From NCBI RefSeq assembly GCF_009795715.1, contig NZ_WTCR01000008.1, forward strand, positions 124,001 through 188,000: DNA of 64,000 nucleotides, in the 5' to 3' direction. The stretch comes from Labilibaculum euxinicum. GTDB taxonomy: Bacteria; Bacteroidota; Bacteroidia; Bacteroidales; Marinifilaceae. The notes under the pieces are model-generated. The model was not told the origin of the DNA. It saw only the letters and a list, made by a program, of their open reading frames with translations, and made no database searches. The position numbers were made by a program, and so were the translations under genes. Of this stretch, positions 31,619 to 41,056 are shown piece by piece (positions within the stretch are counted from its first letter, which is position 1; the number at the start of each line of letters is the position of its first letter).

Positions 31619-34480
31619 TTATTTCATTTCATCTTTCAAAAACTGAGCGGTAAATGATTTCTTACATGCAAGCAAATCTTCGGGTGTACCCTCAAACAAG
31701 ATTTCGCCACCATTCCGCCCCCCTTCAACTCCAATATCAATTACGTGATCGGCAACTTTAATTACATCCATATTGTGCTCTATCACTACAACTGTATTTC
31801 CTTTATTCACCAATCGGTTCAACACTTCAAGCAAAACTCTCACATCTTCGAAATGCAAACCCGTAGTTGGCTCATCGAGAATGTACATGGTTTGCCCGGT
31901 ATCTCTTTTGGCCAGCTCTGTTGCCAGTTTCACTCTTTGCGACTCACCTCCCGAAAGGGTTGTAGATGGCTGTCCAAGAGTTATGTATCCCAATCCAACA
32001 TCCTGAAGAACCTTCAGTTTCATTTGAATAGCAGGAATGTGTTCAAAAAATTCCACTGATTGATTAATGGTCATATCCAGAACATCACCAATCGATTTTC
32101 CTTTGTAACGCACCTCCAAAGTTTCCCTGTTGTAACGCTTTCCGTTGCACTCATCGCAATGCACGTAAACATCCGGAAGAAAATTCATTTCGATAGACCT
32201 AACACCAGCCCCTTGACAGGTTTCACATCGGCCGCCTTTCACATTGAATGAGAATCGTCCGGCCTTGTATCCACGAATCTGCGACTCCGGCAATTTCTCG
32301 TATAACTTTCTGATATCACCAAATAAATTGGTGTACGTAGCCGGATTGGATCTTGGTGTGCGACCTAAAGGCGATTGATTCACCTCTACAACCTTGTCGA
32401 TATTCTTTATCCCGCTAATTTTTTCGTATGGCAAAGGATCTGCAACCGACCGATAAAAATGCTGAGATAAAATTGGCTGCAGCGTTCCGTTTATCAAGCT
32501 TGACTTGCCACTTCCCGAAACACCGGTAACACAAATAAATTTACCCAAAGGCAAAGTAATATTTACATTTTTCAGATTATTCCCTGTACAACCTTTCAGG
32601 CTTATTGTTTTTCCATTCCCTTCCCGTCTGCTTTCAGGAATGATGATTTTCTTATCGCCATTTAAGTAGTGAGCAGTTAAACTACCACCTTTTAGTATAT
32701 CAGCAGGCGTTCCGGCAACCACAACCTCTCCTCCATGCTTTCCTGCAAATGGTCCCATATCAACCACATAATCGGCCGATAGAATCATATCCTTATCGTG
32801 CTCAACAACAATTACTGAATTCCCCGAATCACGCAATTGCTGCAGTGAATAAATCAGTCGCTGATTGTCTCTTTGATGCAAACCGATACTTGGCTCATCG
32901 AGAATATAGAGCACATTAACCAGCTGAGAACCTATTTGGGTAGCAAGTCGAATGCGCTGCGATTCTCCACCCGAAAGAGTTACAGAACTTCTGTTGAGAG
33001 ACAAATACTCCAACCCAACATCAATCAGAAAGCCTAAGCGCGACCGTATTTCCTTCAATATCTCCTGTGCTATTATTTGTTGCTTTTCATTTAAGTGTTG
33101 CTCCAAATCCTGAAACCATTCACTCAACAAGCCCAGATCCATCGTTGATACATCCGAGATATTTTTATCGTGGATTTTAAAATGAAGGGATTCTTTTTTT
33201 AGACGATTGCCATTACAGGATTCGCAAACTTTTGTGATGATAAATTGCTCGGCCCATTTTTTAGCCTTTTTCGATGTTACATTACTTTCCTGATTTGAAA
33301 TGTACTTAATCACTCCATCGAAACTAAGAAAGTAATTGGAAGATGCGCCCAATGGTGTATTTTCCAATTTGAATGTTTCACTGGAACCATCCAAAATAAT
33401 GCTTAGCGCCTCATCGGGTATTTCTTTTATAGGCGTATCCATCACGAAATGATATTTTCGGCCAATCGCTTCGAGCTGCCAAAATATCAATGAATTTTTA
33501 TATTTTCCCAAAGGAACAATTCCACCTTCACGAATACTCAAATTCGCATCCGGAATAATCTTATCCATATCGATGGCATTTACCCGCCCCAGACCTTTAC
33601 ACTTGGGACAAGCTCCATGCGGAGAATTGAATGAAAAACTATGCGGTGCCGGAGTATTGTATGAAATTCCAGTGGTAGGACACATCAGCAAACGACTATA
33701 AAATCTTACCTCATCAGTATCCTTATCCAGAATCATGGTAATTCCCTTTCCATGTTTCATTGCGGTTTGCACAGATTCCTTTAAACGCTTATCACCAACT
33801 TCCTCAACCACCAACTTATCAATCAGAACTTCAATGTCATGATTTTTGTATCGATCGACTTTATAGCCATGGTACAGCTCAACAATTTCGCCATCAACAC
33901 GCGCATAGAGAAATCCTTTACTCCTGATCTGCTCAAACAACTCTTTATAATGACCTTTACGGCCTTTTACAATTGGAGCCAGAATAAGAATTCTTTTATC
34001 GCTGAACTTTTCATGAATTAAATTGATAATCTGCTCATCGGTATACTTCACCATTTCCTCGCCCGTTTCGTAAGAATAGGCTATACCTGCTCTTGCATAA
34101 AGAAGTCGAAGAAAGTCATATAATTCGGTAATGGTTCCGACTGTGGAACGAGGATTTTTATTGGTCGTTTTTTGCTCAATGGAAATCACCGGGCTCAAAC
34201 CAGTAATTTTATCTACATCCGGACGCTCCATTCCACCCAAAAACTGTCTGGCATAGGCCGAAAAAGTTTCTATGTATCTCCTCTGACCTTCGGCATAAAT
34301 TGTATCGAAAGCCAAAGAAGATTTTCCACTTCCACTTAATCCTGTAATTACCGAAAGTTGATTCCTTGGGATGCTTACATCTATATTTTTGAGGTTATGA
34401 ACACGGGCACCAAAAACCTCAATGCTTTCAGTTTCCAGGCGCTCTTCCCCATTTCTATTCTTGCTGTCTTTGATACTCAA
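31619..34480 (-). CDS. uvrA: Excinuclease ABC subunit A
   Basis: Damage-recognition ATPase of nucleotide excision repair; 953 residues, two ABC modules. First module: GLSGSGKSS near 48 and SGGESQRIRL. Second: GVSGSGKSS near 655 and LSGGESQRVKLATEL. Zinc-binding CxxC pairs include CPKCKGLG and CESCNGNR, and CETCQGAG with CDECNGKR. The start is TTG at 34480: there is no ATG before VFGARVHNLKN, and an AAGGAG ribosome-binding site (complement at 34489-34494) lies 8 nt upstream. The lytic transglycosylase gene ends 31 bp before it, so they are probably one transcript. Confidence 0.98.
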   Translation of the reverse strand: MSIKDSKNRNGEERLETESIEVFGARVHNLKNIDVSIPRNQLSVITGLSGSGKSSLAFDTIYAEGQRRYIETFSAYARQFLGGMERPDVDKITGLSPVISIEQKTTNKNPRSTVGTITELYDFLRLLYARAGIAYSYETGEEMVKYTDEQIINLIHEKFSDKRILILAPIVKGRKGHYKELFEQIRSKGFLYARVDGEIVELYHGYKVDRYKNHDIEVLIDKLVVEEVGDKRLKESVQTAMKHGKGITMILDKDTDEVRFYSRLLMCPTTGISYNTPAPHSFSFNSPHGACPKCKGLGRVNAIDMDKIIPDANLSIREGGIVPLGKYKNSLIFWQLEAIGRKYHFVMDTPIKEIPDEALSIILDGSSETFKLENTPLGASSNYFLSFDGVIKYISNQESNVTSKKAKKWAEQFIITKVCESCNGNRLKKESLHFKIHDKNISDVSTMDLGLLSEWFQDLEQHLNEKQQIIAQEILKEIRSRLGFLIDVGLEYLSLNRSSVTLSGGESQRIRLATQIGSQLVNVLYILDEPSIGLHQRDNQRLIYSLQQLRDSGNSVIVVEHDKDMILSADYVVDMGPFAGKHGGEVVVAGTPADILKGGSLTAHYLNGDKKIIIPESRREGNGKTISLKGCTGNNLKNVNITLPLGKFICVTGVSGSGKSSLINGTLQPILSQHFYRSVADPLPYEKISGIKNIDKVVEVNQSPLGRTPRSNPATYTNLFGDIRKLYEKLPESQIRGYKAGRFSFNVKGGRCETCQGAGVRSIEMNFLPDVYVHCDECNGKRYNRETLEVRYKGKSIGDVLDMTINQSVEFFEHIPAIQMKLKVLQDVGLGYITLGQPSTTLSGGESQRVKLATELAKRDTGQTMYILDEPTTGLHFEDVRVLLEVLNRLVNKGNTVVVIEHNMDVIKVADHVIDIGVEGGRNGGEILFEGTPEDLLACKKSFTAQFLKDEMK

Positions 34481-34488
34481 TTTACAAT

Positions 34489-34494
34489 CTCCTT
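34489..34494 (-). promoter_or_regulatory. Ribosome-binding site deciding the uvrA TTG start
   Basis: AAGGAG on the minus strand, 8 nt before the TTG start. Strong Shine-Dalgarno sequences are uncommon in Bacteroidota, so this supports the TTG start. Confidence 0.65.
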
Positions 34495-34511
34495 TTACAC
34501 CCTTTAATTTG

Positions 34512-35504
34512 CTACTTTACTGCAACAGAATCTGAAGGACTTTTATATTCAGAAAATGCAAAATTAATATATCCTTTGGCAGGAAGTGTAATTTCGTACT
34601 CTTTTTTAGATAAATTTGTTAGATAAGCTTTTCGAAGCCAAGGGTTAAAATGCTTTAGTATCTTATAATTAACCCCGTTTTCCTTTGCAAAGACAGCAAA
34701 ATCATCAACATTTCCCGAAACTTTCACTTTACGGGTTGGGATATTTGGATACAAATCGGATGTCCTGTATCTAAATCCAAATTCATCTGTATTCTCCATT
34801 ATTCGTTTAATAGCCATAATACGAAATACATATCTACCTGTTTCTTCCCCTAAAAGCAAATCAAAATAATCCCCTGCATCCTGCAGTCGCAATTGTTTAT
34901 CGATAAACCTTCTGCCCGCATTGTAGGATGCTGCAACCAAACTCCAGGTTCCATACTTATCATACGACTTCTTCAGATACTTACAGGCCGCGATGGTCGA
35001 TTTTTCAACATTGTATCTCTCATCCACCTCTGTTTCAACCTCCAAACCATAATCTTTAGCTGTTCCCTTCATAAATTGCCATATCCCTACAGCACCTACC
35101 GATGATTCTGCAGTAGGAACCAAACCGCTTTCTATCAATGCCAAATATTTAAAATCATCGGGTACCCCCTGCTCTTTCAGAATGGGTTCGATGATGGGAA
35201 AATAACGATTGGCTCTTTTAATGAAGAGAAGTGTTTGTGATTGCCAGTAGGTATTCACCAACAATTCTCTATCGAAAGATTCTTTCACATCCCACCTTTC
35301 CAGTGGTACATTTTCACCGGCAAAAGTCATTTTATCGGGTGTTTTTAAAGCATATACATTGTATTTACTCATGTATTCGCTTCCAATATGCTCTGTTGTT
35401 GGATCATCTATCTTCGAATAATTAAACAATTGAGCCGCCATGTAGATTCCTCCCAGAATAACGATAATAATGCAAGTATTTTTTAATGAAGTATATGTTG
35501 TCAT
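34512..35504 (-). CDS. Membrane-associated lytic transglycosylase (SLT domain)
   Basis: The protein has 330 residues from the ATG at 35504; a TTG at 35528 is less likely. One N-terminal membrane or signal segment (CIIIVILGGIYMAAQLF, 11-27) is followed by the SLT domain. It has catalytic E125 in LALIESGLVP, GAVGIWQFMKGTAKDYGL and AASYNAGRRF. This pattern is that of MltD/Slt-type lytic transglycosylases, which cleave peptidoglycan glycan strands with 1,6-anhydro ends. There is no LysM repeat at the C-terminus. Paired with uvrA downstream. Confidence 0.9.
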   Translation of the reverse strand: MTTYTSLKNTCIIIVILGGIYMAAQLFNYSKIDDPTTEHIGSEYMSKYNVYALKTPDKMTFAGENVPLERWDVKESFDRELLVNTYWQSQTLLFIKRANRYFPIIEPILKEQGVPDDFKYLALIESGLVPTAESSVGAVGIWQFMKGTAKDYGLEVETEVDERYNVEKSTIAACKYLKKSYDKYGTWSLVAASYNAGRRFIDKQLRLQDAGDYFDLLLGEETGRYVFRIMAIKRIMENTDEFGFRYRTSDLYPNIPTRKVKVSGNVDDFAVFAKENGVNYKILKHFNPWLRKAYLTNLSKKEYEITLPAKGYINFAFSEYKSPSDSVAVK

Positions 35505-35525
35505 GCCTGATTTTTTATTGGTTAT

Positions 35526-35554
35526 CAAAAGTATAAGATTCTACTGTATTTCAA
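35526..35554 (-). promoter_or_regulatory. Promoter of the transglycosylase-uvrA unit
   Basis: On the minus strand, TTG (35554-35552), 18 nt, then TACTTTTG (35533-35526). Transcription would start near 35519, 15 nt before the ATG. Confidence 0.55.
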
Positions 35555-35759
35555 TCAGAAATGTTCCGGAAAAACACCTGTTTACATCATCAAAAAACCA
35601 CCATTGATCAAGAATGATTCTAAATAATTTAAATCAACTATTTATTCATTTTTTTCAGATAAAATGCAACAAATTCATTTCGAATCCGTTGTATAACAGA
35701 TAAGCTATTGCATCACAACACGTAAGGCTATTACGAACCTTTTTCCAAAATCAAATAGA

Positions 35760-36506
35760 ATGAAAAACTACCTTTTTATTCTCTCTTCCTTTTTGGCCGG
35801 CATATTCTTTGTTGCATGTGATGGTGAAACTACAATCGATTTTCCTACTGATATCATTCAGGACTCCAGAGTTTCTGACTCAACTTTTCAAATTCTTTTG
35901 GACGATGCCAAACTTCTTTGTTTAAACCTGTACTTAAATGAAGAAACCCGGGAATTAAACAATATCGAGATTGATGAATCGCATGTAGCACCAGTCATAT
36001 CAGCTCTTCAAATGGTCTTTTTAGATTCTTTACTGCAATCGGCCTATGAAATCAGAGAATATCAGATTCATACTCTTTGCCCCGTTCAACTGCACGAAGG
36101 CATACTAAGCTCCGACACTATAAATACTAATATCAATTCCTGGTACCGTAATGGCTATTCAGATCACAGGCAACTGGATGATTACATCTACGAGTACAAC
36201 ATCAGTCTTGATTCCCTTGGAAACAATCTATACAAATATCGATCAGAAACCGGGATTAATCATTTGGCATTGGCCTCTGAACTGAAGAAAATCCCTTTCA
36301 TACTTTCTGCGAAATCAACTTTATGCATAGGCGATGGATCTCAAATTGAAATTATAGATTACACTTCCGATTTCATTCACCTGATTTACAGCTATGGCTG
36401 GGGCGATTGTCCTGCGGGATGCTCTAAGAGGCATTATTGGGAAATTGGTGTGTACGGATCAGGTATTGTTGTATTACTTGCAGAATCAGGCAGTAAATTA
36501 CCGTAA
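35760..36506 (+). CDS. Lipoprotein of unknown function with DCPAGC motif
   Basis: The protein is 248 residues with lipobox FFVAC (C20). Near the C-terminus is YGWGDCPAGCSKRHYWEI: a glycine-rich turn with two close cysteines and an aromatic strand, which recurs in several Bacteroidota secreted proteins. Beyond this motif I recognise no family. Two other cysteines (LCLNL region and LCP) may form disulfides. The gene stands alone between divergent transglycosylase and PatB genes. Confidence 0.7.
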   Translation: MKNYLFILSSFLAGIFFVACDGETTIDFPTDIIQDSRVSDSTFQILLDDAKLLCLNLYLNEETRELNNIEIDESHVAPVISALQMVFLDSLLQSAYEIREYQIHTLCPVQLHEGILSSDTINTNINSWYRNGYSDHRQLDDYIYEYNISLDSLGNNLYKYRSETGINHLALASELKKIPFILSAKSTLCIGDGSQIEIIDYTSDFIHLIYSYGWGDCPAGCSKRHYWEIGVYGSGIVVLLAESGSKLP

Positions 36507-36648
36507 AAAATACTCCGACCACACTTTTACATTTATCCAAAAGAAAACAATACCCGGAACGATTTCTTTGTCATCAAAAATCTTACTCCTAAAAGTCTTT
36601 TTTTAGTTGAGCCTTTTTTCTAAATTCACTCCTCTTAAAAAAGAAAAT

Positions 36649-37827
36649 ATGCGTTACAATTTTGATGAAATTATTGATAGAAAAAATACAGACTGCTTAA
36701 AGTACGATAAACTTGATGCTTTCTTTGGAAAAAAAGATCTTCTTCCCCTATGGGTAGCCGATATGGATTTTAAAGTTCCACCCTGCATTTCAGATGCCAT
36801 AATTAAAAGAGCCAATCATGAGATTTACGGCTACTCGTTTCGCAGCGATGATTGTATTGGAAGTATTCAAACATGGCTTCAAACCAGACACAACTGGTCT
36901 GTTCGTAAAAAATGGATATCAACTAGTCCGGGTGTGGTTACCGGTTTGTCGCTTTTGCTGATGAGCTTGACCAACGAAGGTGATAAAATAGCTGTTCAAC
37001 CTCCGGTTTACCATCCTTTCTATCATGTTGTAAATGACACCAAACGAGAGCTGGTTTACAATCCTTTGATAAGAACAGAGACGGGTTACGAAATGGATTT
37101 TAATCAGCTGGAAGAATTGGCGAAACAGGGATTAAAAGCATTGATCCTATGTAATCCGCACAATCCTGTTGGCAGAGTGTGGACCAAAAAAGAATTGCTT
37201 CAACTTGGAGATCTTGCCAAAACTTATGATTTCTTTATTATTTCTGATGAAATTCATCAGGATTTAATTTTTGAAGGATACAAACACATTCCGCTGGCTT
37301 CGCTGTCCGAGGATTTAAACCAAAGAACAGTTACCTGTATTGCGCCTTCGAAAACTTTTAATGTTGCAGGTCTGGCAAGTTCTGTAATTATTATTGCGAA
37401 TCCTGAATTTCGAAAAAAATACAAGAGAATGGTATCGGCTCTGCATTTGGATTTGGGAAATTTATTTGGACACGTTGCGATGCAGGCGGGTTACGAGGAA
37501 GGTGCCGAATGGCTGGATGAGTTAATGGTCTACTTAAAAGGCAATGTTGATTTTCTAAGAAAGTATCTGCAGGAATACATTCCCGAGATAAAACTGGTTG
37601 AACCCGGGGCAACTTATTTGCTTTGGCTGGATTACCGGTCGCTGGGAATTTCGACCAAAGACCTGCATGATTTGTTGATTAACAAAGCAGGATTGGCCGT
37701 GAACGACGGCACTAAATTTGGCCCCGAAGGAGAAGGATATCTGCGCATAAATATTGGTTGTCCCCGATCTGTAGTAGAGGAAGCTCTGAATAAAATAAAG
37801 TTGACTGTAAACCAATTAAAAAAATAA
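36649..37827 (+). CDS. PLP-dependent C-S lyase (PatB/MalY-like)
   Basis: The start is the ATG at 36649 (MRYNFDEIIDRKN); an in-frame TTG further upstream gives an unlikely N-terminus. The 392-residue protein has the fold-type I aminotransferase pattern and the family hallmark RxNTxxxKYD near the start (DRKNTDCLKYDKL). The PLP lysine is K235 in APSKTFNVAGL, with NPHNPVGRVW and SDEIHQDL as cofactor contacts. Members split cystathionine or cysteine (beta-elimination) to thiol, pyruvate and ammonia. A perfect terminator lies downstream. Confidence 0.94.
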   Translation: MRYNFDEIIDRKNTDCLKYDKLDAFFGKKDLLPLWVADMDFKVPPCISDAIIKRANHEIYGYSFRSDDCIGSIQTWLQTRHNWSVRKKWISTSPGVVTGLSLLLMSLTNEGDKIAVQPPVYHPFYHVVNDTKRELVYNPLIRTETGYEMDFNQLEELAKQGLKALILCNPHNPVGRVWTKKELLQLGDLAKTYDFFIISDEIHQDLIFEGYKHIPLASLSEDLNQRTVTCIAPSKTFNVAGLASSVIIIANPEFRKKYKRMVSALHLDLGNLFGHVAMQAGYEEGAEWLDELMVYLKGNVDFLRKYLQEYIPEIKLVEPGATYLLWLDYRSLGISTKDLHDLLINKAGLAVNDGTKFGPEGEGYLRINIGCPRSVVEEALNKIKLTVNQLKK

Positions 37828-37963
37828 TTCTTGTTTAAGGGTTACCTTTTACCAAAAAACGGAATAAAGAGGTGAGATTAAGTTACTACCACAATGTCTT
37901 ACAAAATTAAACGACGATCAATTGTTGGTTTTTGCGCAAAACCTCAATCTGTTTTTTACACAC

Positions 37964-37998
37964 AAACCCCCGATAGAATGCTATCGGGGGTTTATTTT
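37964..37998 (+). terminator. Terminator after the PatB-like gene
   Basis: AAACCCCCGATAG (37964-37976) and CTATCGGGGGTTT (37981-37993) form a 13-bp perfect stem with an AATG loop, followed by ATTTTTA. Confidence 0.88.
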
Positions 37999-38047
37999 TA
38001 AAGAATTAGTTTTTTTCCTCTCATTTTATATTAGCCATCCCAACTAC

Positions 38048-38077
38048 TTGTTATATGACTAATTTCTAGTATTTTTG
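38048..38077 (+). promoter_or_regulatory. Promoter of the second DMT transporter
   Basis: TTG (38048-38050), 19 nt, then TATTTTTG (38070-38077), a good consensus fit. Transcription would start about 14 nt before the ATG at 38099. Confidence 0.6.
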
Positions 38078-38098
38078 GCATCCTAAAAACACTACACT

Positions 38099-39004
38099 AT
38101 GCACTGGAACAAAGCTTGGTTTCAATTCTTAATTTTATTACTGCTCGCCTTTATTTGGGGATCTTCTTTTATTCTGATGAAAATAGGATTGAAAAGTTTT
38201 AGCAGCGAACAGGCAGCAGGAATCCGCATGCTTTTGGCCTCGCTGGTGCTTTTGCCTTATTCAATCAAGAATTTAAAGTTTCTGAAAAAGAAGGATTTAA
38301 AAAGTCTTTTGATTGCTGGCTTTATTGGAAGTTTTATCCCGGCTTTTCTGTTTACCAAGGCACAAACTCAAATTGACAGTGCATTGGCTGGCATGTTGAA
38401 TTCTCTTACTCCAATATTCACATTAGCCATTGGAATACTTCTTCACAAAACAAAATTCAAATGGCTGCAGGTTATCGGTCTGGTGATCGGACTAATTGGT
38501 GCTTTGGGTTTAATCACTTCAGGTAAGGAGTTAGCTTTGGGAAATGTGAACAGCTATGCCTTGCTAATTGTTCTCGCAACCGTATTTTACGGAATCAATA
38601 TCAACGAAATTAAATCGAAATTATCTCATTTAACGGGTATTCAGATTACCTCTTTGGCTTTCTTTTTTACGGGTCCTGCGGCTTTAATATATCTGGCAAC
38701 AACAGATTTCGAACCCGTGCTTCAGTCACCAAACTGGCCAATTCATTTTCTTGCATTGGCGGCTTTAGGAATAATTGGAACTGCTCTTGCCATGCTGTTA
38801 ATGAATAGCTTAATCAGATACAGCTCTGCAATTTACGCCTCATCGGTAACCTACATCATTCCTATTTTTGCTATTTTCTGGGGTGTTATTGATGGCGAAA
38901 CCATTACGATTCTGCATCTGACATGTATGGCATGTATTCTTTTAGGTGTTTATCTTACCAACAAAAGGAAAAAAGTACAAACCTCTACTCAAAATGCAAT
39001 TTAA
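38099..39004 (+). CDS. EamA-type drug/metabolite transporter (DMT)
   Basis: The protein is 301 residues with about ten membrane helices in two EamA repeats. Opening FIWGSSFILMKIGLKSFSSEQAAGIRMLLASL and KTKFKWLQVIGLVIGLIGALGL are typical. It ends with a basic tail (NKRKKVQTSTQNAI). Substrate unknown. Its last 20 bases overlap the 3' end of the convergent anti-sigma candidate gene, which is unusual but not rare. Confidence 0.88.
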   Translation: MHWNKAWFQFLILLLLAFIWGSSFILMKIGLKSFSSEQAAGIRMLLASLVLLPYSIKNLKFLKKKDLKSLLIAGFIGSFIPAFLFTKAQTQIDSALAGMLNSLTPIFTLAIGILLHKTKFKWLQVIGLVIGLIGALGLITSGKELALGNVNSYALLIVLATVFYGININEIKSKLSHLTGIQITSLAFFFTGPAALIYLATTDFEPVLQSPNWPIHFLALAALGIIGTALAMLLMNSLIRYSSAIYASSVTYIIPIFAIFWGVIDGETITILHLTCMACILLGVYLTNKRKKVQTSTQNAI

Positions 39005-40328
39005 GTACCATTCTCACTTTTGAAGAAACAGGAATTCCTCTCGATTTGGCAGGCTCCCAGTTTTCTCCGCTACGGAGTAAGTTTTCAATTTCAGAAACCA
39101 ATACAGAATCCGGTTTGTCTTTAAAAACAATTTCATCAACAGTACCCGAAGCGGTAACAATGAATGACAATTTCAGCTTATAAGCTCCATGCAAATGTTC
39201 AAATTTGGAGTAATCCAATTTTTCAATCAGTACCTTTTTAAAATTCGATATTGATGCTGAATTCGCGGGTCTTGCCTTCTCCCAGGAATTGTTTGAATTT
39301 TCCAATTGATCTCCATCCGAACCATATGCAACCACAACAACCTCATCCATTGAAACTTCATCTGATTCCAATATCACCAGTAATGTTGAATCGGCCTGAG
39401 CATTTATTTCTTTCTGCTCGTAACCAATAAATGAAGCAGTCAGTTTGTAAGTTTTATTTGTATCATTGGCATTAATCTGAAATTGACCGTCCATATTTGT
39501 GACAACACCTTCTCCTGTCTCTTTACTAAAAATCTGCACTCCTGGAATTGGCACTTCATCCTCATCTAAAACCACTCCGTTTATCATCCTATTGATATCT
39601 TTCTTTGAACTATCTGCGTGAAACGCAAGCGGTTCCTCCTGTTTTTTTTGTTTAGAGACTTCAAGTCCAGCCACTTTCCCTGACAAGGCTTTTTCTATTT
39701 CAAGTGTGCTTTCTAAATCAGCATCAGCACTTTTGGTGATTCTATTTACCGACATTTTTTTATTCGCAGCAGGTGCTTCAGAAAGAATCTCCGGTTTAGA
39801 GTAAGTGTAAATCTCCTCATCAATTTCCTCATCCTCAACTACAGCAAATTCTTGTACTTCAGAATCCCCGCTGTCCGAAAACTCAAGTTCTGAATCTTCC
39901 TTAAGTGTATCAATAATATCCGGCAATTCAGATTCCTTTGCAGGGAGTTCAGGCTGAACAACAGGAACTTCTGCTTTTTTTACTTCACTTTCCATCTGAC
40001 TACCAATCATCTCATTCTGAACTGAATATTGATTTAAATACATCAGAACAGAACCTAAACCGATCAAAATTACAATGCTGGCCGCATAAGGAAACCAAAT
40101 CGGAATTCTTCTTTTTCTTTCCTGTGTTCTTGCGTGTATTTTATTTTTTAATTCTGCAAAATCCTGCTCAAGCTCCTGACTGCTTATTTTCGACAAGCCA
40201 TCAAAAGCTTCACTATCAAAAGCATCCTGCATCATCTTTTTCTCGAACGCATGCTTCTCCTTCTTCTCCAGTTTATTACTGAAGTAGTCTATAAAGTTTC
40301 GATATGTCAATCTACTTTTAAACCTCAT
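38985..40328 (-). CDS. Composite membrane protein: anti-sigma candidate with CarboxypepD_reg and TonB-like C-terminus
   Basis: The protein has 447 residues. Residues 1-77 are cytoplasmic and charged; one membrane helix lies at 78-97. A low-complexity acidic linker follows (about 110-185). LSGKVAGLEV (215-224) resembles the plug signature of SusC-like porins. A CarboxypepD_reg domain spans about 248-320 (INGVVLDEDEVPIPGVQIFSK...GQF), followed by SMDEVVVVAYG (326-336). The last 85 residues have the TonB C-terminal shape (YKLKLSFIVTASGTVDEIVF). Its start overlaps the ECF sigma gene by 11 bp, the usual position of an anti-sigma factor. Whether residues 1-77 bind sigma is inference. Confidence 0.75.
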   Translation of the reverse strand: MRFKSRLTYRNFIDYFSNKLEKKEKHAFEKKMMQDAFDSEAFDGLSKISSQELEQDFAELKNKIHARTQERKRRIPIWFPYAASIVILIGLGSVLMYLNQYSVQNEMIGSQMESEVKKAEVPVVQPELPAKESELPDIIDTLKEDSELEFSDSGDSEVQEFAVVEDEEIDEEIYTYSKPEILSEAPAANKKMSVNRITKSADADLESTLEIEKALSGKVAGLEVSKQKKQEEPLAFHADSSKKDINRMINGVVLDEDEVPIPGVQIFSKETGEGVVTNMDGQFQINANDTNKTYKLTASFIGYEQKEINAQADSTLLVILESDEVSMDEVVVVAYGSDGDQLENSNNSWEKARPANSASISNFKKVLIEKLDYSKFEHLHGAYKLKLSFIVTASGTVDEIVFKDKPDSVLVSEIENLLRSGENWEPAKSRGIPVSSKVRMVLKLHFE

Positions 40329-40908
40329 GCTTCGATTCTATCTGTTCCAAACAAATTTTCAGGTTTCGCTTTCCGTTCTGAATATAGCTTTTTACCTTTT
40401 TCTCAGGAAACTCCAGTTCTTCCGAAATCTCTTTGTATCCCTTTTCCTGATAATAAAACAACACCACACATTGCCTTTGTTCCAGTTTTAAGCGTTCAAT
40501 GCAATGTTTCAGATTATCTTCCAAAGAACTATTTGTCATTTCATCTATAGGATGCAAAAATTCGGCAGATTCCATATTTTGATCAGCAGAAAATTTCTCG
40601 AATCTGTTTCGATGTGATTTTTCCTTTCGAATTTCCATTAAACAGAAATTCTTTGTCACAACAAACAACCAGCTCTTAAAGTTCTGTATCTCAAATTTAG
40701 GGATTTCAACAATAAGACGTTCAAAAATTTGATTTACTGCATCTTTCGCCAATTCCCGATCGCTAAAATGTTTTAATGCTACACCATATACCAAGTGCAT
40801 GTACCGCTCAAAAAGTTGTCCAAGCACATCCAGATCGCCTTGCTTCCTATACTCTTGAAGCAACTGCAGATCTTCTTTACTTTCCGGATTTTTTTTGAGT
40901 CGAAACAT
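40318..40908 (-). CDS. ECF-type RNA polymerase sigma factor
   Basis: The protein has 196 residues. Region 2 is about 22-95 (GQLFERYMHLVYGVALKHFSDRELAKDAVNQIFERLI, then FKSWLFVVTKNFCLMEIRKEK), and region 4 is about 135-190 (LKLEQRQCVVLFYYQEKGYKEISEELEFPEKKVKSYIQNGKRNLKICL). This is the ECF organisation without regions 1 and 3. It is first in a two-gene unit with the composite membrane protein (11-bp overlap). The divergent VWA gene is 148 bp away and may be its target. The signal is unknown. Confidence 0.93.
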   Translation of the reverse strand: MFRLKKNPESKEDLQLLQEYRKQGDLDVLGQLFERYMHLVYGVALKHFSDRELAKDAVNQIFERLIVEIPKFEIQNFKSWLFVVTKNFCLMEIRKEKSHRNRFEKFSADQNMESAEFLHPIDEMTNSSLEDNLKHCIERLKLEQRQCVVLFYYQEKGYKEISEELEFPEKKVKSYIQNGKRNLKICLEQIESKHEV

Positions 40909-41056
40909 TAAAAATATTCACTTAATAAACAATTCATTCACTACCGCGAGTTAACAAAAAAGAAAAAAAGATGAAAACTTTTTATGGAATTTGTTTTCCG
41001 ATTGCATCCTACAGGTAAATAAGCAAAAAATAAGTATTCATTAAAAAAAGATAGCC

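Noticed and set aside
38985-39004. Overlap as a sign of a wrong gene end
   Set aside because: Both reading frames have clear family C-termini (EamA tail and TonB-like strand), so the 20-bp overlap is real.
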